Source of the DNA: Leifsonia xyli subsp. xyli str. CTCB07
GTDB lineage: Bacteria; Actinomycetota; Actinomycetes; Actinomycetales; Microbacteriaceae
Length of the DNA: 64,000 nucleotides
Assembly (NCBI RefSeq): GCF_000007665.1
Contig: NC_006087.1
Coordinates: forward strand, 1,550,001 to 1,614,000
Reading direction: 5' to 3'
Shown here: positions 56,284-64,000 of the stretch, in pieces
How the letters are laid out: each line of letters opens with the position of its first letter
Position numbering within the stretch: position 1 is the stretch's first letter
Made by a program: the position numbers and the translations under genes
Notes under the pieces: model-generated
The model's input: only the letters and a program-made list of their open reading frames with translations
Told to the model about the DNA's origin: nothing
The model's database searches: none

Positions 56284-56973
56284 TCAGGCGGAGGGAGCCG
56301 CGCGCTTCTCTTTCACGGTGCTGGCGTACACATCCGCGTACTCCTGGTCGCCGAGACCCTGCAGCACGTACATGATCTCGTCGGTGACCGAACGCAGGAT
56401 GAAACGGTCGCCCTCCATCCCGTCGAAGCGCGAGAAGTCGAGCGGCTCGCCGATGACGATGCCGATGCGGCCGAACTTGGGCAGCCGCTTGCCGATGGGC
56501 ATGATCTCGGCAGTGTCCACCATCGCGACCGGGACGACCGGCACTCCGGCCTCCAGGATCATCCGGGCCGCGCCGGTGCGGCCGCGGTAGAGCTTGCCGT
56601 CCGGGCTCCGCGTGCCCTCCGGGTAGATGCCAAGGATCTCGCCGCGCGCGAGGACGGCGAGGCCGGTGTTGAGGGACGCCTCCGACGCTTTGCCGCCGGA
56701 GCGGTCGATGGGGAGCTGGCCGGTGGCGGTCATGAACGCCTTCGTCGCCCAGCCCTTGAGACCGCGGCGCGTGAAGTAATCGCTCTTGGCGAGAAACGAG
56801 ACATGCCGGTCGACGACGATGGGCAGGAAGACCGAGTCGATGAACGACAGGTGGTTGCTCGCGAGGATCACCGCGCCGTCCTTCGGGACGTTCTCGAGCC
56901 CGACGACCCAGGGGCGGAACACGCCGCGCAAGAGCGGCCCTGCTATGACGTACTTCAACAACCAGTAGAACAT
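56284..56973 (-). CDS. 1-acyl-sn-glycerol-3-phosphate acyltransferase (PlsC family)
   Basis: Membrane-associated acyltransferase of phospholipid synthesis. The 229 residues include an N-terminal hydrophobic stretch (FYWLLKYVIAGPLLRGVF), the catalytic HX4D in SNHLSFIDSVF, the glycerol-binding IYPEGTRSPDG and VPVVPVAMV. The C-terminus is basic. Substrate chain preference is unknown. It lies 42 bp downstream of the glucokinase gene on the same strand. Confidence 0.92.
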   Translation of the reverse strand: MFYWLLKYVIAGPLLRGVFRPWVVGLENVPKDGAVILASNHLSFIDSVFLPIVVDRHVSFLAKSDYFTRRGLKGWATKAFMTATGQLPIDRSGGKASEASLNTGLAVLARGEILGIYPEGTRSPDGKLYRGRTGAARMILEAGVPVVPVAMVDTAEIMPIGKRLPKFGRIGIVIGEPLDFSRFDGMEGDRFILRSVTDEIMYVLQGLGDQEYADVYASTVKEKRAAPSA

Positions 56974-57015
56974 CGATCGAAAGCCTAACCCGCGGAGCGC
57001 TCCCCCGCGACGTCG

Positions 57016-57966
57016 TCACAGCGAGGCGGCGTACAGGCGGGCGAGGTCGGCGGCGCCGACCACACCGGCATCGTTGACGAGCTCGGCGATGCGGAACTCG
57101 GGCTCCGGGTGGTAGCCGCGCGCGGGGAGATTCTCGAGGTAGGCCAGCCGGATCGGCTCGAGCAGCAGCTCTCCCGCCTGCGCGACGCCGCCGCCGAAGG
57201 CGAAGAGCTGCGGGTCCAGGATAGCGCCGAGACTGGCGCAGGCCTGGCCGAGCCAGTCGCCCAGCTGCCGGAGGGCCGCGAGGGCGCCCGCGTCACCGGC
57301 CCTGATCAGCTCGGAGATGTCCGCTCCGCCGAGCGAGCCCTTGCGCTGGCGGACATCGGCGAGCGCCTGGCCGATGCCACCGGCGTCGGCTAGCTCGCCC
57401 GCGATCCGCTGCAGAGCCCGGCCGGAACCGTACTGCTCGATGCAGCCGCGCGCGCCGCAGCCACAGGGCCGGCCACCCGGGACGACGCGCATATGGCCGA
57501 TCTCGGCGCCCGCGCCGAAGCCGCCGCGGAAGAGCCGGTCGTCGCTCACGATCGCACCGCCCACCCCGGTGCCGATGGTCAGAATCACCATGTCGCTCAC
57601 CAGGCGGCCGGCACCGTAGCGGAACTCGGCCCATCCCGCCGCGTTCGCATCGTTCTCGATGATCACGGGGAGGTCGATACGCTTCTCGAGCTTCTCCCGG
57701 ACGGGCTCAGAGCGCCAGCTGATGTTGGGCGCGTAGTAGACGATCGACTGCCCGGCGTCGACGAAACCGGCGGCGGCGACGCCCGCGCCGACGATCCGCT
57801 CCGGTCCGTCCGACAGCCGCTGGATCATCGCGACGACGGCGTTCTCGATCTCCTCGGGCCGGGTGGCGTCGGTGGGCACCCTGTCCTCGCGGACGATCGC
57901 GCCGAGCTCGTCGACGACAGCGCCGGCGATCTTGGTCCCGCCGACGTCGATGCCGATCGCGTGCAT
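57016..57966 (-). CDS. glk: ROK-family glucokinase
   Basis: Cytoplasmic sugar kinase phosphorylating glucose with ATP (or polyphosphate in some actinobacteria). The start is ATG 57966 (MHAIGIDVGGTKIAG), nine bases after GGAG; the frame opens five codons earlier. The 316 residues contain the N-terminal phosphate loop DVGGTKI, NDANAAGWAEFRYGAG (catalytic Asp), TIGTGVGGAIV and the ROK zinc motif RPCGCGARGCIEQYGSG. No DNA-binding domain, so it is a kinase and not a ROK repressor. Confidence 0.93.
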   Translation of the reverse strand: MHAIGIDVGGTKIAGAVVDELGAIVREDRVPTDATRPEEIENAVVAMIQRLSDGPERIVGAGVAAAGFVDAGQSIVYYAPNISWRSEPVREKLEKRIDLPVIIENDANAAGWAEFRYGAGRLVSDMVILTIGTGVGGAIVSDDRLFRGGFGAGAEIGHMRVVPGGRPCGCGARGCIEQYGSGRALQRIAGELADAGGIGQALADVRQRKGSLGGADISELIRAGDAGALAALRQLGDWLGQACASLGAILDPQLFAFGGGVAQAGELLLEPIRLAYLENLPARGYHPEPEFRIAELVNDAGVVGAADLARLYAASL

Positions 57967-58035
57967 AAGCGAGCACTCCAATGAAAGGGGACGAAAGGAT
58001 GGGGCGGGCCAGTCCCGAGAGACCGGCGCATCCTC

Positions 58036-58063
58036 TAGAGTGTCATTAATAGAGTGTCATTAA
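58036..58063 (+). repeat. 14-bp tandem duplication upstream of fadD15
   Basis: The sequence TAGAGTGTCATTAA occurs twice in direct succession (58036-58049 and 58050-58063), 58 bp before the acyl-CoA ligase start and in the intergenic region shared with the divergent glucokinase gene. It is AT-rich in a GC-rich neighbourhood and could be a regulator site or a promoter duplication. Confidence 0.7.
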
Positions 58064-58120
58064 CCGCCCGCGGCCGAAGCCATTCGGCCGGAAAGCCCAC
58101 CCGGTGTCGAGGGAGCTGCC

Positions 58121-59947
58121 ATGAACCTGTCAGAGACACCCGCTCTCGTCCCCGCCGACCCCGAGGCCAACGCGACCGATCTGCTCGTGCAGCGGGTGCA
58201 GGCCACCCCGGACGCCGCGCTCTTCAGCCTGCCCAACGGTGCGAGCTGGACGGATGTGACGGCCGCCGAGTTCCACCGTCAGGTGGTCGAACTGGCCAAG
58301 GGCCTCGCCGCCGCCGGCGTGCAGCCGGGCGACAAGATCGGCCTCATGTGCAAAACGCGCTACGAGTGGTCGCTCATCGACTTCGCTGTCTGGTTCGCCG
58401 GCGCCGTGCTGGTCCCGATCTACGAGACCTCCTCCCCCGCGCAGATCCAGTGGAACATGGCGGACTCGGGCGCGAACACCATCATCCTGGAGAACGCGGA
58501 GATGTTCTCCCGTTTTGACGAAGTACACGCCGACCTCCCCCTCGTCCAGAACTTCTGGCAGTTGCACCTCGGCGACCTCGGCAAGCTCGCCACCACCGGC
58601 GCCGCCGTCCCGGACGAGGAGATCGAGCGGCGCCGGAACCTCGCCCGCGGCGAGGACATCGGGACGCTGATCTACACCTCCGGCTCGACCGGCCGCCCGA
58701 AGGGGTGCGTGCTGACGCACTCGAACTTCGTGGAACTCGCGCGGAATTCGGCCGAGGCTCTGCAGGAGGTCGTCAAGCAGCCGGGTGCCTCCACCCTCCT
58801 CTTCATCACCACCGCGCACGTCTTCGCGCGGTTCATCTCCGTGCTCTGCGTGACCGCGGGTGTGAAGGTCGGGCACCAGGCGGACACGAAGCAGCTGCTG
58901 CCGGCGCTCGCAAGTTTCAAACCGACGTTCCTCCTGGCCGTGCCGCGCGTGTTCGAGAAGGTGTACAACTCGGCCGAGCAGAAAGCGGAGGCCAGCGGGC
59001 ACGGCAAGATCTTCCGCGCCGCCGCTGAAGTCGCGTTCGAACACTCCCGGGCGGTCGAGACCGGGAGGGTGCCGTTCGGCCTCAAAGTCAAGTTCGCACT
59101 GTACGACCGGCTCGTGTTCTCCAAACTGCGCGCTGCGATGGGCGGCCGCGTGATCTACGCCGTGTCGGGGTCGGCTCCGCTCGGGTCCCACCTGGGCCAC
59201 TTCTTCCACAGTCTCGGCATCAAGATCCTGGAGGGCTACGGCCTCACCGAGACCACAGCCCCGGCCACCGTGAACCGGCCAGGCACATTCAAAATCGGCA
59301 CGGTCGGCCCCAGCCTCCCCGGCGTCGACCTGCGGCTCGCGGACGACGGCGAGATCCAGGTGCGCGGTGTCAACGTCTTCAAGGAGTACTGGCAGAACCC
59401 AGAAGCGACGGCGGAAGCGTTCGAGGACGGCTGGTTCCGCACCGGCGATCTGGGCTCCTTCGACGCAGACGGTTTCCTGACGATCACCGGCCGCAAAAAA
59501 GAGATGATCGTCACAGCCGGCGGGAAAAACGTCTCCCCGGCCGCGCTCGAGGACCCGATCCGCGCGCACCCCCTCGTCGGCCAGGTCGTCGTCGTCGGCG
59601 ACCAGAGACCGTTCATCTCAGCCCTGGTCACCCTCGACACCGAGATGCTCCCCGTCTGGCTGGCCAACAACGGCGAGAACAGAGACATGACCCTCGCCGA
59701 GGCGAGCGTCAATCCCGCCGTCAACGAGGAGATCCAGCGCGCCATCGACGCCGCCAACACGCGCGTCTCCCGAGCGGAGAGCATCCGCAAGTTCGTCGTC
59801 CTCGCCACAGAGCTGACCGAGGCGAGCGGTCACCTGACGCCGAAGCTCAGCATCAAGCGCAGCGTGATCCTGGCGGATTTCGCCGATGTGATCGACAGAC
59901 TCTACAGCGACAACCCGAAGACCCAGGGGATCTCGCTGTCCCACTGA
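58121..59947 (+). CDS. long-chain fatty acid--CoA ligase (FadD15-like)
   Basis: Activates fatty acids to acyl-CoA through an acyl-adenylate. The start is ATG 58121. The 608 residues carry the AMP-binding motif LIYTSGSTGRPKGCVL, the second motif YAVSGSAPLGSHLGHFF, GYGLTETTAPATVNRP, FRTGDLGSFDADGFLTITGRKKEMI and the C-terminal lysine segment LTPKLSIKR. Length and motifs match FadD15-type long-chain ligases. Confidence 0.93.
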   Translation: MNLSETPALVPADPEANATDLLVQRVQATPDAALFSLPNGASWTDVTAAEFHRQVVELAKGLAAAGVQPGDKIGLMCKTRYEWSLIDFAVWFAGAVLVPIYETSSPAQIQWNMADSGANTIILENAEMFSRFDEVHADLPLVQNFWQLHLGDLGKLATTGAAVPDEEIERRRNLARGEDIGTLIYTSGSTGRPKGCVLTHSNFVELARNSAEALQEVVKQPGASTLLFITTAHVFARFISVLCVTAGVKVGHQADTKQLLPALASFKPTFLLAVPRVFEKVYNSAEQKAEASGHGKIFRAAAEVAFEHSRAVETGRVPFGLKVKFALYDRLVFSKLRAAMGGRVIYAVSGSAPLGSHLGHFFHSLGIKILEGYGLTETTAPATVNRPGTFKIGTVGPSLPGVDLRLADDGEIQVRGVNVFKEYWQNPEATAEAFEDGWFRTGDLGSFDADGFLTITGRKKEMIVTAGGKNVSPAALEDPIRAHPLVGQVVVVGDQRPFISALVTLDTEMLPVWLANNGENRDMTLAEASVNPAVNEEIQRAIDAANTRVSRAESIRKFVVLATELTEASGHLTPKLSIKRSVILADFADVIDRLYSDNPKTQGISLSH

Positions 59948-60029
59948 GCAGTCCGGGCTGGGCGATCGATCGACAGCAGTGCGCCGTCCGCCGCGGAGCG
60001 CGTCTGGGCGTTCCTGCTTCCCCGTCTCC

Positions 60030-60055
60030 GGCGACCGCTGGAGGCGGCGGTCGCC
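60030..60055. terminator. hairpin between fadD15-like gene and def
   Basis: A nine-base perfect inverted repeat (GGCGACCGC, 60030-60038, with 60047-60055) lies between these convergent genes. No T-run, so termination is only a guess from position. Confidence 0.4.
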
Positions 60056-60084
60056 CTCGACACCCCGGCAGACGTCAGGGTGGT

Positions 60085-60576
60085 CTAGAACCAGCCGGAC
60101 TCGCGGATCTGCTTCATGGCCTCGCGGCGCGATCCCCTGTCCAGACGGTCGAGGTAGAGCTTCCCCTCGAGGTGATCGGTCTCGTGCTGGAGGGCCTGCG
60201 CCATAACCCCGGTGCCGGAGAGTTCGATCTCGGCGCCGTCCAGGTCGATGCCGCGCACACGCGCGAACGGGTACCGTACGGTCTTGAACCACAGGCCGGG
60301 CACCGAGAGGCACCCCTCGTCCACCAGCTCGGGCTCCCCGGAGACCTCGACCAGCTCGGGGTTGAGGATGTAGCCGACCTCCCCGTCCACGTTGTAGCTG
60401 AAGGCACGCAGGTTCACGCCGATCTGCGGGGCGGCGACCCCGGCGCGCCCCGGCGGGAGAACCGTGTCCACCAGATCCTGAACCAGGCTGCGGACACTCT
60501 CATCGAGCTCGCCGACCGGCTCCGACAGGGTCTTGAGCACGGGGTCGCCGAACAAGCGGATCTGGCGTTCGGTCAC
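60085..60576 (-). CDS. def: peptide deformylase
   Basis: Metalloenzyme removing the formyl group from new N-termini. The start is GTG 60576 with GGGAG about 9 bases upstream; the longer frame is not supported. The 163 residues have the three family motifs [17 protein letters not shown] (metal Cys) and [12 protein letters not shown] (HExxH). The RESGWF end is common in actinobacteria. Confidence 0.96.
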   Translation of the reverse strand: MTERQIRLFGDPVLKTLSEPVGELDESVRSLVQDLVDTVLPPGRAGVAAPQIGVNLRAFSYNVDGEVGYILNPELVEVSGEPELVDEGCLSVPGLWFKTVRYPFARVRGIDLDGAEIELSGTGVMAQALQHETDHLEGKLYLDRLDRGSRREAMKQIRESGWF

Positions 60577-60626
60577 GGAGGTCTCCCTTGGAATGATGCT
60601 GTGGTGCGTGAGCGGCTGCGCGCCGC

Positions 60627-61937
60627 TCAGTCCCGCTCGGACGGCAGACCCTCGACCACCAGCGCGGCGAGCGTGCGGGCCGAGAGCTTGGTAAGGGGTT
60701 TGAGGTCTTTCCACGACACGACCGAGCCGGCGGCCAGCTGCGAGTCGTACGGCATGCGGACGATCTCACGGACGCGCGAACGGAAGTGCGACTCGATCTC
60801 CTCCAGCTTCACCAGGTTCGTTCCCTGGGTGGCCGTGTTCAGAGCGACGACGGCGTTGGTGACGAGGTCGCCGTAGCCGTTCGCCTCCAGCCAGGTCAGC
60901 GTCTCGGAGGCGAGCCGCGCCTCATCCACGCTTCCGCCGGAGACGATCACGAGCGAGTCGGCGCGCTGGAGGGTCGCCCGCATGACCGAGTGGACGATGC
61001 CGGTGCCGCAGTCGGTCAGCACGATCGAGTAGTACCGTGCCGCCAGGTCGGCGACCACATTGTAATCGTTCTCGTCGAACGCCTCGGACAACATCGGGTC
61101 CGTGTCCGAGGCGAGCACATCGAGCCGTGTCTCATCGCGCGAGACCAGGGCGGAGAAATCGGTGAAACCGGAAATGCTCGCCGCCTTGTGGACAACATCG
61201 CGGACAGTCGCCCGCGTCTGCTTGGGAACACGCTCGGAGAGCGTGCCGCGGTCGGGGTTGGCGTCGAGCGCGATGACCCTGTCCTCGCGGGCGTCCGCCA
61301 GCGCCATCCCGAGCAGAGTCGTCACGGTCGTCTTGCCGACGCCCCCCTTGCGGGTCAGCACCGGGACGAACCGGGTGCCCCCCTCGAACTGCTTCTGGAT
61401 GCGGTTGTCGAGCTCCTTGCGCGCCCGCACCCGGGCGGAGTCTCCGAGGTTCACGGAGCGGAAGGTCGCCGCGTAGACGAAACTCTGCCAGACGCCCTCC
61501 GGTCCCGGCCGGGTCTTGCGGTTCACTTCGAGCAGGCGGTCGGCGGTCAGCATCGTGGCCGGTTCCGGCTGCGGAGAGTGCTCGCCGCGCAGCCGGTCGC
61601 GCCGGGACTGCGCGAAGGATTCCTGCCGCAGCACCTCGTGAGACGGGGTGTGCTCCCCCTCGCCCCCCGCGAGGTCGCCCGCAGCCGGACGGCCGTCCAG
61701 ACGCGATGCCAGGATCGCAACGGAGGTCGTGGTGGGCTCGGTGGGCGACTGCACGAACCCGGGGTCGACGGGAACCTCGTCGATCGCGACAGCCGCCTCG
61801 TCTTCGGGGATCTCCCTCGGCACGATCGGCGGAAGGTCGAGGGCGATGCTCAGCGTCTCCGGGGCGCTGACCGTCAGCTCCTCGTCCTCCGCCGGCGCGA
61901 GAGCGCCGCGCTCGGGTTCGTCCGGCTTGTCTGCCAC
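60627..61937 (-). CDS. ParA/MinD-like P-loop ATPase with disordered N-terminus
   Basis: The start is GTG 61937 with AAGGAG upstream; 436 residues. About the first 180 are acidic and Pro/Glu-rich with little fold ([16 protein letters not shown]), followed by a linker ([26 protein letters not shown]). The ATPase domain carries the deviant Walker [48 protein letters not shown] and [18 protein letters not shown]. Similar MinD-like ATPases with disordered N-termini occur in actinobacterial export and wall loci. No parB or ESX gene lies nearby, so its role is unknown. Located between pyc and def. Confidence 0.85.
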   Translation of the reverse strand: MADKPDEPERGALAPAEDEELTVSAPETLSIALDLPPIVPREIPEDEAAVAIDEVPVDPGFVQSPTEPTTTSVAILASRLDGRPAAGDLAGGEGEHTPSHEVLRQESFAQSRRDRLRGEHSPQPEPATMLTADRLLEVNRKTRPGPEGVWQSFVYAATFRSVNLGDSARVRARKELDNRIQKQFEGGTRFVPVLTRKGGVGKTTVTTLLGMALADAREDRVIALDANPDRGTLSERVPKQTRATVRDVVHKAASISGFTDFSALVSRDETRLDVLASDTDPMLSEAFDENDYNVVADLAARYYSIVLTDCGTGIVHSVMRATLQRADSLVIVSGGSVDEARLASETLTWLEANGYGDLVTNAVVALNTATQGTNLVKLEEIESHFRSRVREIVRMPYDSQLAAGSVVSWKDLKPLTKLSARTLAALVVEGLPSERD

Positions 61938-61995
61938 GGATGGTCTCCTTCTGCCGCCCACAGGAGGCGACTGCCACAGTTTACCGGTACAGGGC

Positions 61996-64000
61996 TCAGA
62001 GCGGAGTGACGACCACGAGCAGATCACCCGCATCCACTTGCTGGGTCTTCGGGATAGCGAGCCGCTCCACAACACCGGCGACCGGAGCGGTGATGGCCGC
62101 TTCCATCTTCATGGCCTCAATGGACGCGACCGCCTGCCCCGCCGCGACGGAGTCACCGACGGCGACGTGCAGCGTCACCACGCCGGAGAAAGGCGCGGCG
62201 ACCTGGCCCGGCTTGGCCGTGTCCGCCTTCTCCGCCGCCTTCGCCTCCACGACGATGCTGCGGTCGCGGACGAACACCGGCCGTAGCTGGCCGTTGAGGG
62301 TCGTCATAACCGTGCGCATGCCCTTCTCGTCGGCTTCGCCGATGGCTTCCAGGCCGATGTACAGGCGCACGCCCTTGCTGAACTCGATGACGTGCTCGGA
62401 GCCCTGCCGCAGCCCGTAGAGGTAGTCGAGCGAATCCACCACCGACAGATCGCCGAACAGCTCGCGCATCTGCTCGTGGATCCGCGTGGGGGCGGGGAAG
62501 AGCAAACGGTTGAGGGTCGCGCGGCGCTCCTCGCTGGAGCCCTCCAGCGCCCGCGCGTCGGCGGCGGACAGCTCCTCCACACCGACCTTGACAGTCTTGC
62601 CCGCCAGCACCTTGGTGCGGAACGGCTCCGGCCAGCCGCCGGGCAGCTCGCCCAGTTCGCCCGCCATGAAGCCGACCACCGAGTCCGGGATATCGTAGTT
62701 CTGGGGGTTCTCCGCGAAGTCCTGCGGGTCGGCCCGCACGGCCGCGAGGTGCAGCGCGAGGTCGCCGACGACCTTGGACGACGGCGTGACCTTGGGGATG
62801 CGGCCGAGGATGCGGTTGGCCGCGGCGTACATGTCCTCCACCAGCTCGAAGTCCTCCGCGAGGCCGAGGGCCTTGGCCTGCTGGCGCAAATTGGAGAGCT
62901 GACCGCCGGGGATCTCGTGCTTGTAGACCCGGCCCGTGGGCCCGGGGAGCCCGGACTCGAACGGGCGGTAGACGTGACGCACCGCCTCCCAATACGGTTC
63001 GAGGTCCTGGACGGCCGTGAGAGAGACGCCGGTGTCGCGCTCGGTGTGCGCGAGCGCAGCGACCAGGGCGGACGCGCTCGGCTGGCTGGTCGTGCCCGCC
63101 ATCGGCGCGCTGGCGACATCCACCGCGTCCGCCCCGGCCCGCGCGGCGGCCAGGAGCGTTCCGAGCTGGCCGCCCGGAGTGTCGTGCGTGTGGACATGCA
63201 CCGGCAGCTCGAAGCGCTCCCGGAATGCGGCGACGAGCTTCTCGGCCGCCGCCGGGCGCAGCAGGCCCGCCATGTCTTTGATCCCCAGGATGTGCGCGCC
63301 CGAGTCCACGATCCGCTCGGCGAGCCGCAGATAGTAGTCGAGGGTGTAGAGGTCCTCGGCCGGGTCGAGCAGGTCGCCGGTGTAGCAGACGGCGACCTCG
63401 GCGACAGCGGAGCCGGTGGCCAGCACCGATTCGATCGCCGGGCGCATCTGCGAGACGTCGTTGAGCGCGTCGAAGATGCGGAAGATGTCCACGCCGGTCG
63501 CCGCGGCCTCCCGCACGAAGGCGTCGGTCACCGGGGTCGGGTACGGCGTGTAGCCGACAGTGTTGCGGCCGCGCAACAGCATCTGGATGTTCACGTTCGG
63601 CAGCGCCTCGCGAAGGGCGGCGAGACGCTCCCACGGGTCTTCGCCCAGGAAGCGGAGCGCGACGTCGTAGGTCGCGCCGCCCCACGCCTCCACGGAGAGC
63701 AGCTCGGGCGTCATGCGCGCGACATACGGGGCGACGGCGAGGAGGTCCTTGGTGCGCACGCGGGTCGCGAGCAGGGACTGATGGGCGTCGCGGAAGGTGG
63801 TCTCGGTGACCGCGAGGGCGGTCTGGGCCCGCAGCGCCCCGGCGAACCCTGCCGGGCCGAGCTCCAGTAGCCGCTGCCGGGAGCCCGCGGGCGCCGGAAG
63901 GCTCAGGTCGAGGCGGGGCAGCTTGTCGAGGGGGTCGGCGGTCTCGGGGCGCGCGCCGTTCGGCTGGTTGACCGTGACGTCGGCGAGCCAGTTGAGCGCC
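61996..64000 (-). CDS. pyc: pyruvate carboxylase, C-terminal part (5' end outside window)
   Basis: Biotin enzyme making oxaloacetate from pyruvate and bicarbonate. The window holds the last 667 or so residues; the frame is open to the right edge with no start, so the biotin carboxylase domain lies beyond 64000. Visible are the carboxyltransferase domain with TETTFRDAHQSLLATRVRT, SVEAWGGATYDVALRF, VCYTGDL, VHVHTHDTPGGQLG, MAGTTSQPS, and near the C-terminus the biotinyl lysine in SIEAMKMEAAI. It ends at a TGA at 61996-61998. Confidence 0.96.
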   Translation of the reverse strand, partial: ALNWLADVTVNQPNGARPETADPLDKLPRLDLSLPAPAGSRQRLLELGPAGFAGALRAQTALAVTETTFRDAHQSLLATRVRTKDLLAVAPYVARMTPELLSVEAWGGATYDVALRFLGEDPWERLAALREALPNVNIQMLLRGRNTVGYTPYPTPVTDAFVREAAATGVDIFRIFDALNDVSQMRPAIESVLATGSAVAEVAVCYTGDLLDPAEDLYTLDYYLRLAERIVDSGAHILGIKDMAGLLRPAAAEKLVAAFRERFELPVHVHTHDTPGGQLGTLLAAARAGADAVDVASAPMAGTTSQPSASALVAALAHTERDTGVSLTAVQDLEPYWEAVRHVYRPFESGLPGPTGRVYKHEIPGGQLSNLRQQAKALGLAEDFELVEDMYAAANRILGRIPKVTPSSKVVGDLALHLAAVRADPQDFAENPQNYDIPDSVVGFMAGELGELPGGWPEPFRTKVLAGKTVKVGVEELSAADARALEGSSEERRATLNRLLFPAPTRIHEQMRELFGDLSVVDSLDYLYGLRQGSEHVIEFSKGVRLYIGLEAIGEADEKGMRTVMTTLNGQLRPVFVRDRSIVVEAKAAEKADTAKPGQVAAPFSGVVTLHVAVGDSVAAGQAVASIEAMKMEAAITAPVAGVVERLAIPKTQQVDAGDLLVVVTPL

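Overview
This 64 kb window is high-GC Gram-positive DNA. Gene content (class II DAHP synthase, Wag31/DivIVA, SepF, DUF3040, a PASTA kinase, actinobacterial CtaF, no FtsA) points to an actinobacterium, and the protein style points to Microbacteriaceae. The mix of intact housekeeping genes, an insertion sequence and several freshly broken genes resembles a Leifsonia xyli-type genome in decay. That species assignment is inference from gene content and style, not a database match.

Layout. (1) 1-3500: a secreted metalloprotease pseudogene, split by an IS30-family element and carrying further nonsense and frameshift lesions. (2) 3508-10140, minus: ffh, a small hypothetical gene, ftsY and smc, covering protein targeting and chromosome segregation. 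(3) 10255-14264: threonine synthase, then a ruined branched-chain amino acid ABC transporter cluster (livF with an internal stop, livM truncated and fused in frame to livG) abutting a winged-helix regulator. (4) 14765-17839, minus: cytochrome c oxidase ctaC-ctaD-ctaF. (5) 17986-25734: mostly single housekeeping genes (erpA, an M20 peptidase, a DUF3043-like protein, an RNase HI fusion, pyrD, nrdR, hisD, a flavin reductase) and a glycosyltransferase that has lost its natural end. (6) 25846-49180, minus: dnaE, rluD, lspA and the division and cell wall (dcw) cluster, in transcription order mraZ-rsmH-ftsL-ftsI-murE-murF-mraY-murD-ftsW-murG-murC-ftsQ-ftsZ-yggS-sepF-yggT-divIVA. (7) 49524-60000: DUF3040, polyprenyl diphosphate synthase, an Rv2175c-like DNA-binding protein, a LysM protein, a PASTA Ser/Thr kinase, aroG, plsC, a ROK glucokinase and fadD15. 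This order recalls the mycobacterial idsA2-Rv2175c-pknL-aroG neighbourhood. (8) 60085-64000, minus: def, a ParA/MinD-like ATPase and the 3' part of pyruvate carboxylase, which runs off the right edge.

How the genes work together. The dcw block encodes almost the whole cytoplasmic route from UDP-MurNAc to lipid II plus the septal machinery. Many of its genes overlap by a few bases or abut, which implies translational coupling. Three GTGGA repeats spaced 10 bp apart upstream of mraZ are a good candidate MraZ operator. MurE has an altered substrate motif, which fits a wall that does not use meso-diaminopimelate.

I found no tRNA, rRNA, CRISPR array, prophage or recognisable new defence system. 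The most informative signals are the decay events, the MurE motif, the mraZ control region and the kinase neighbourhood.
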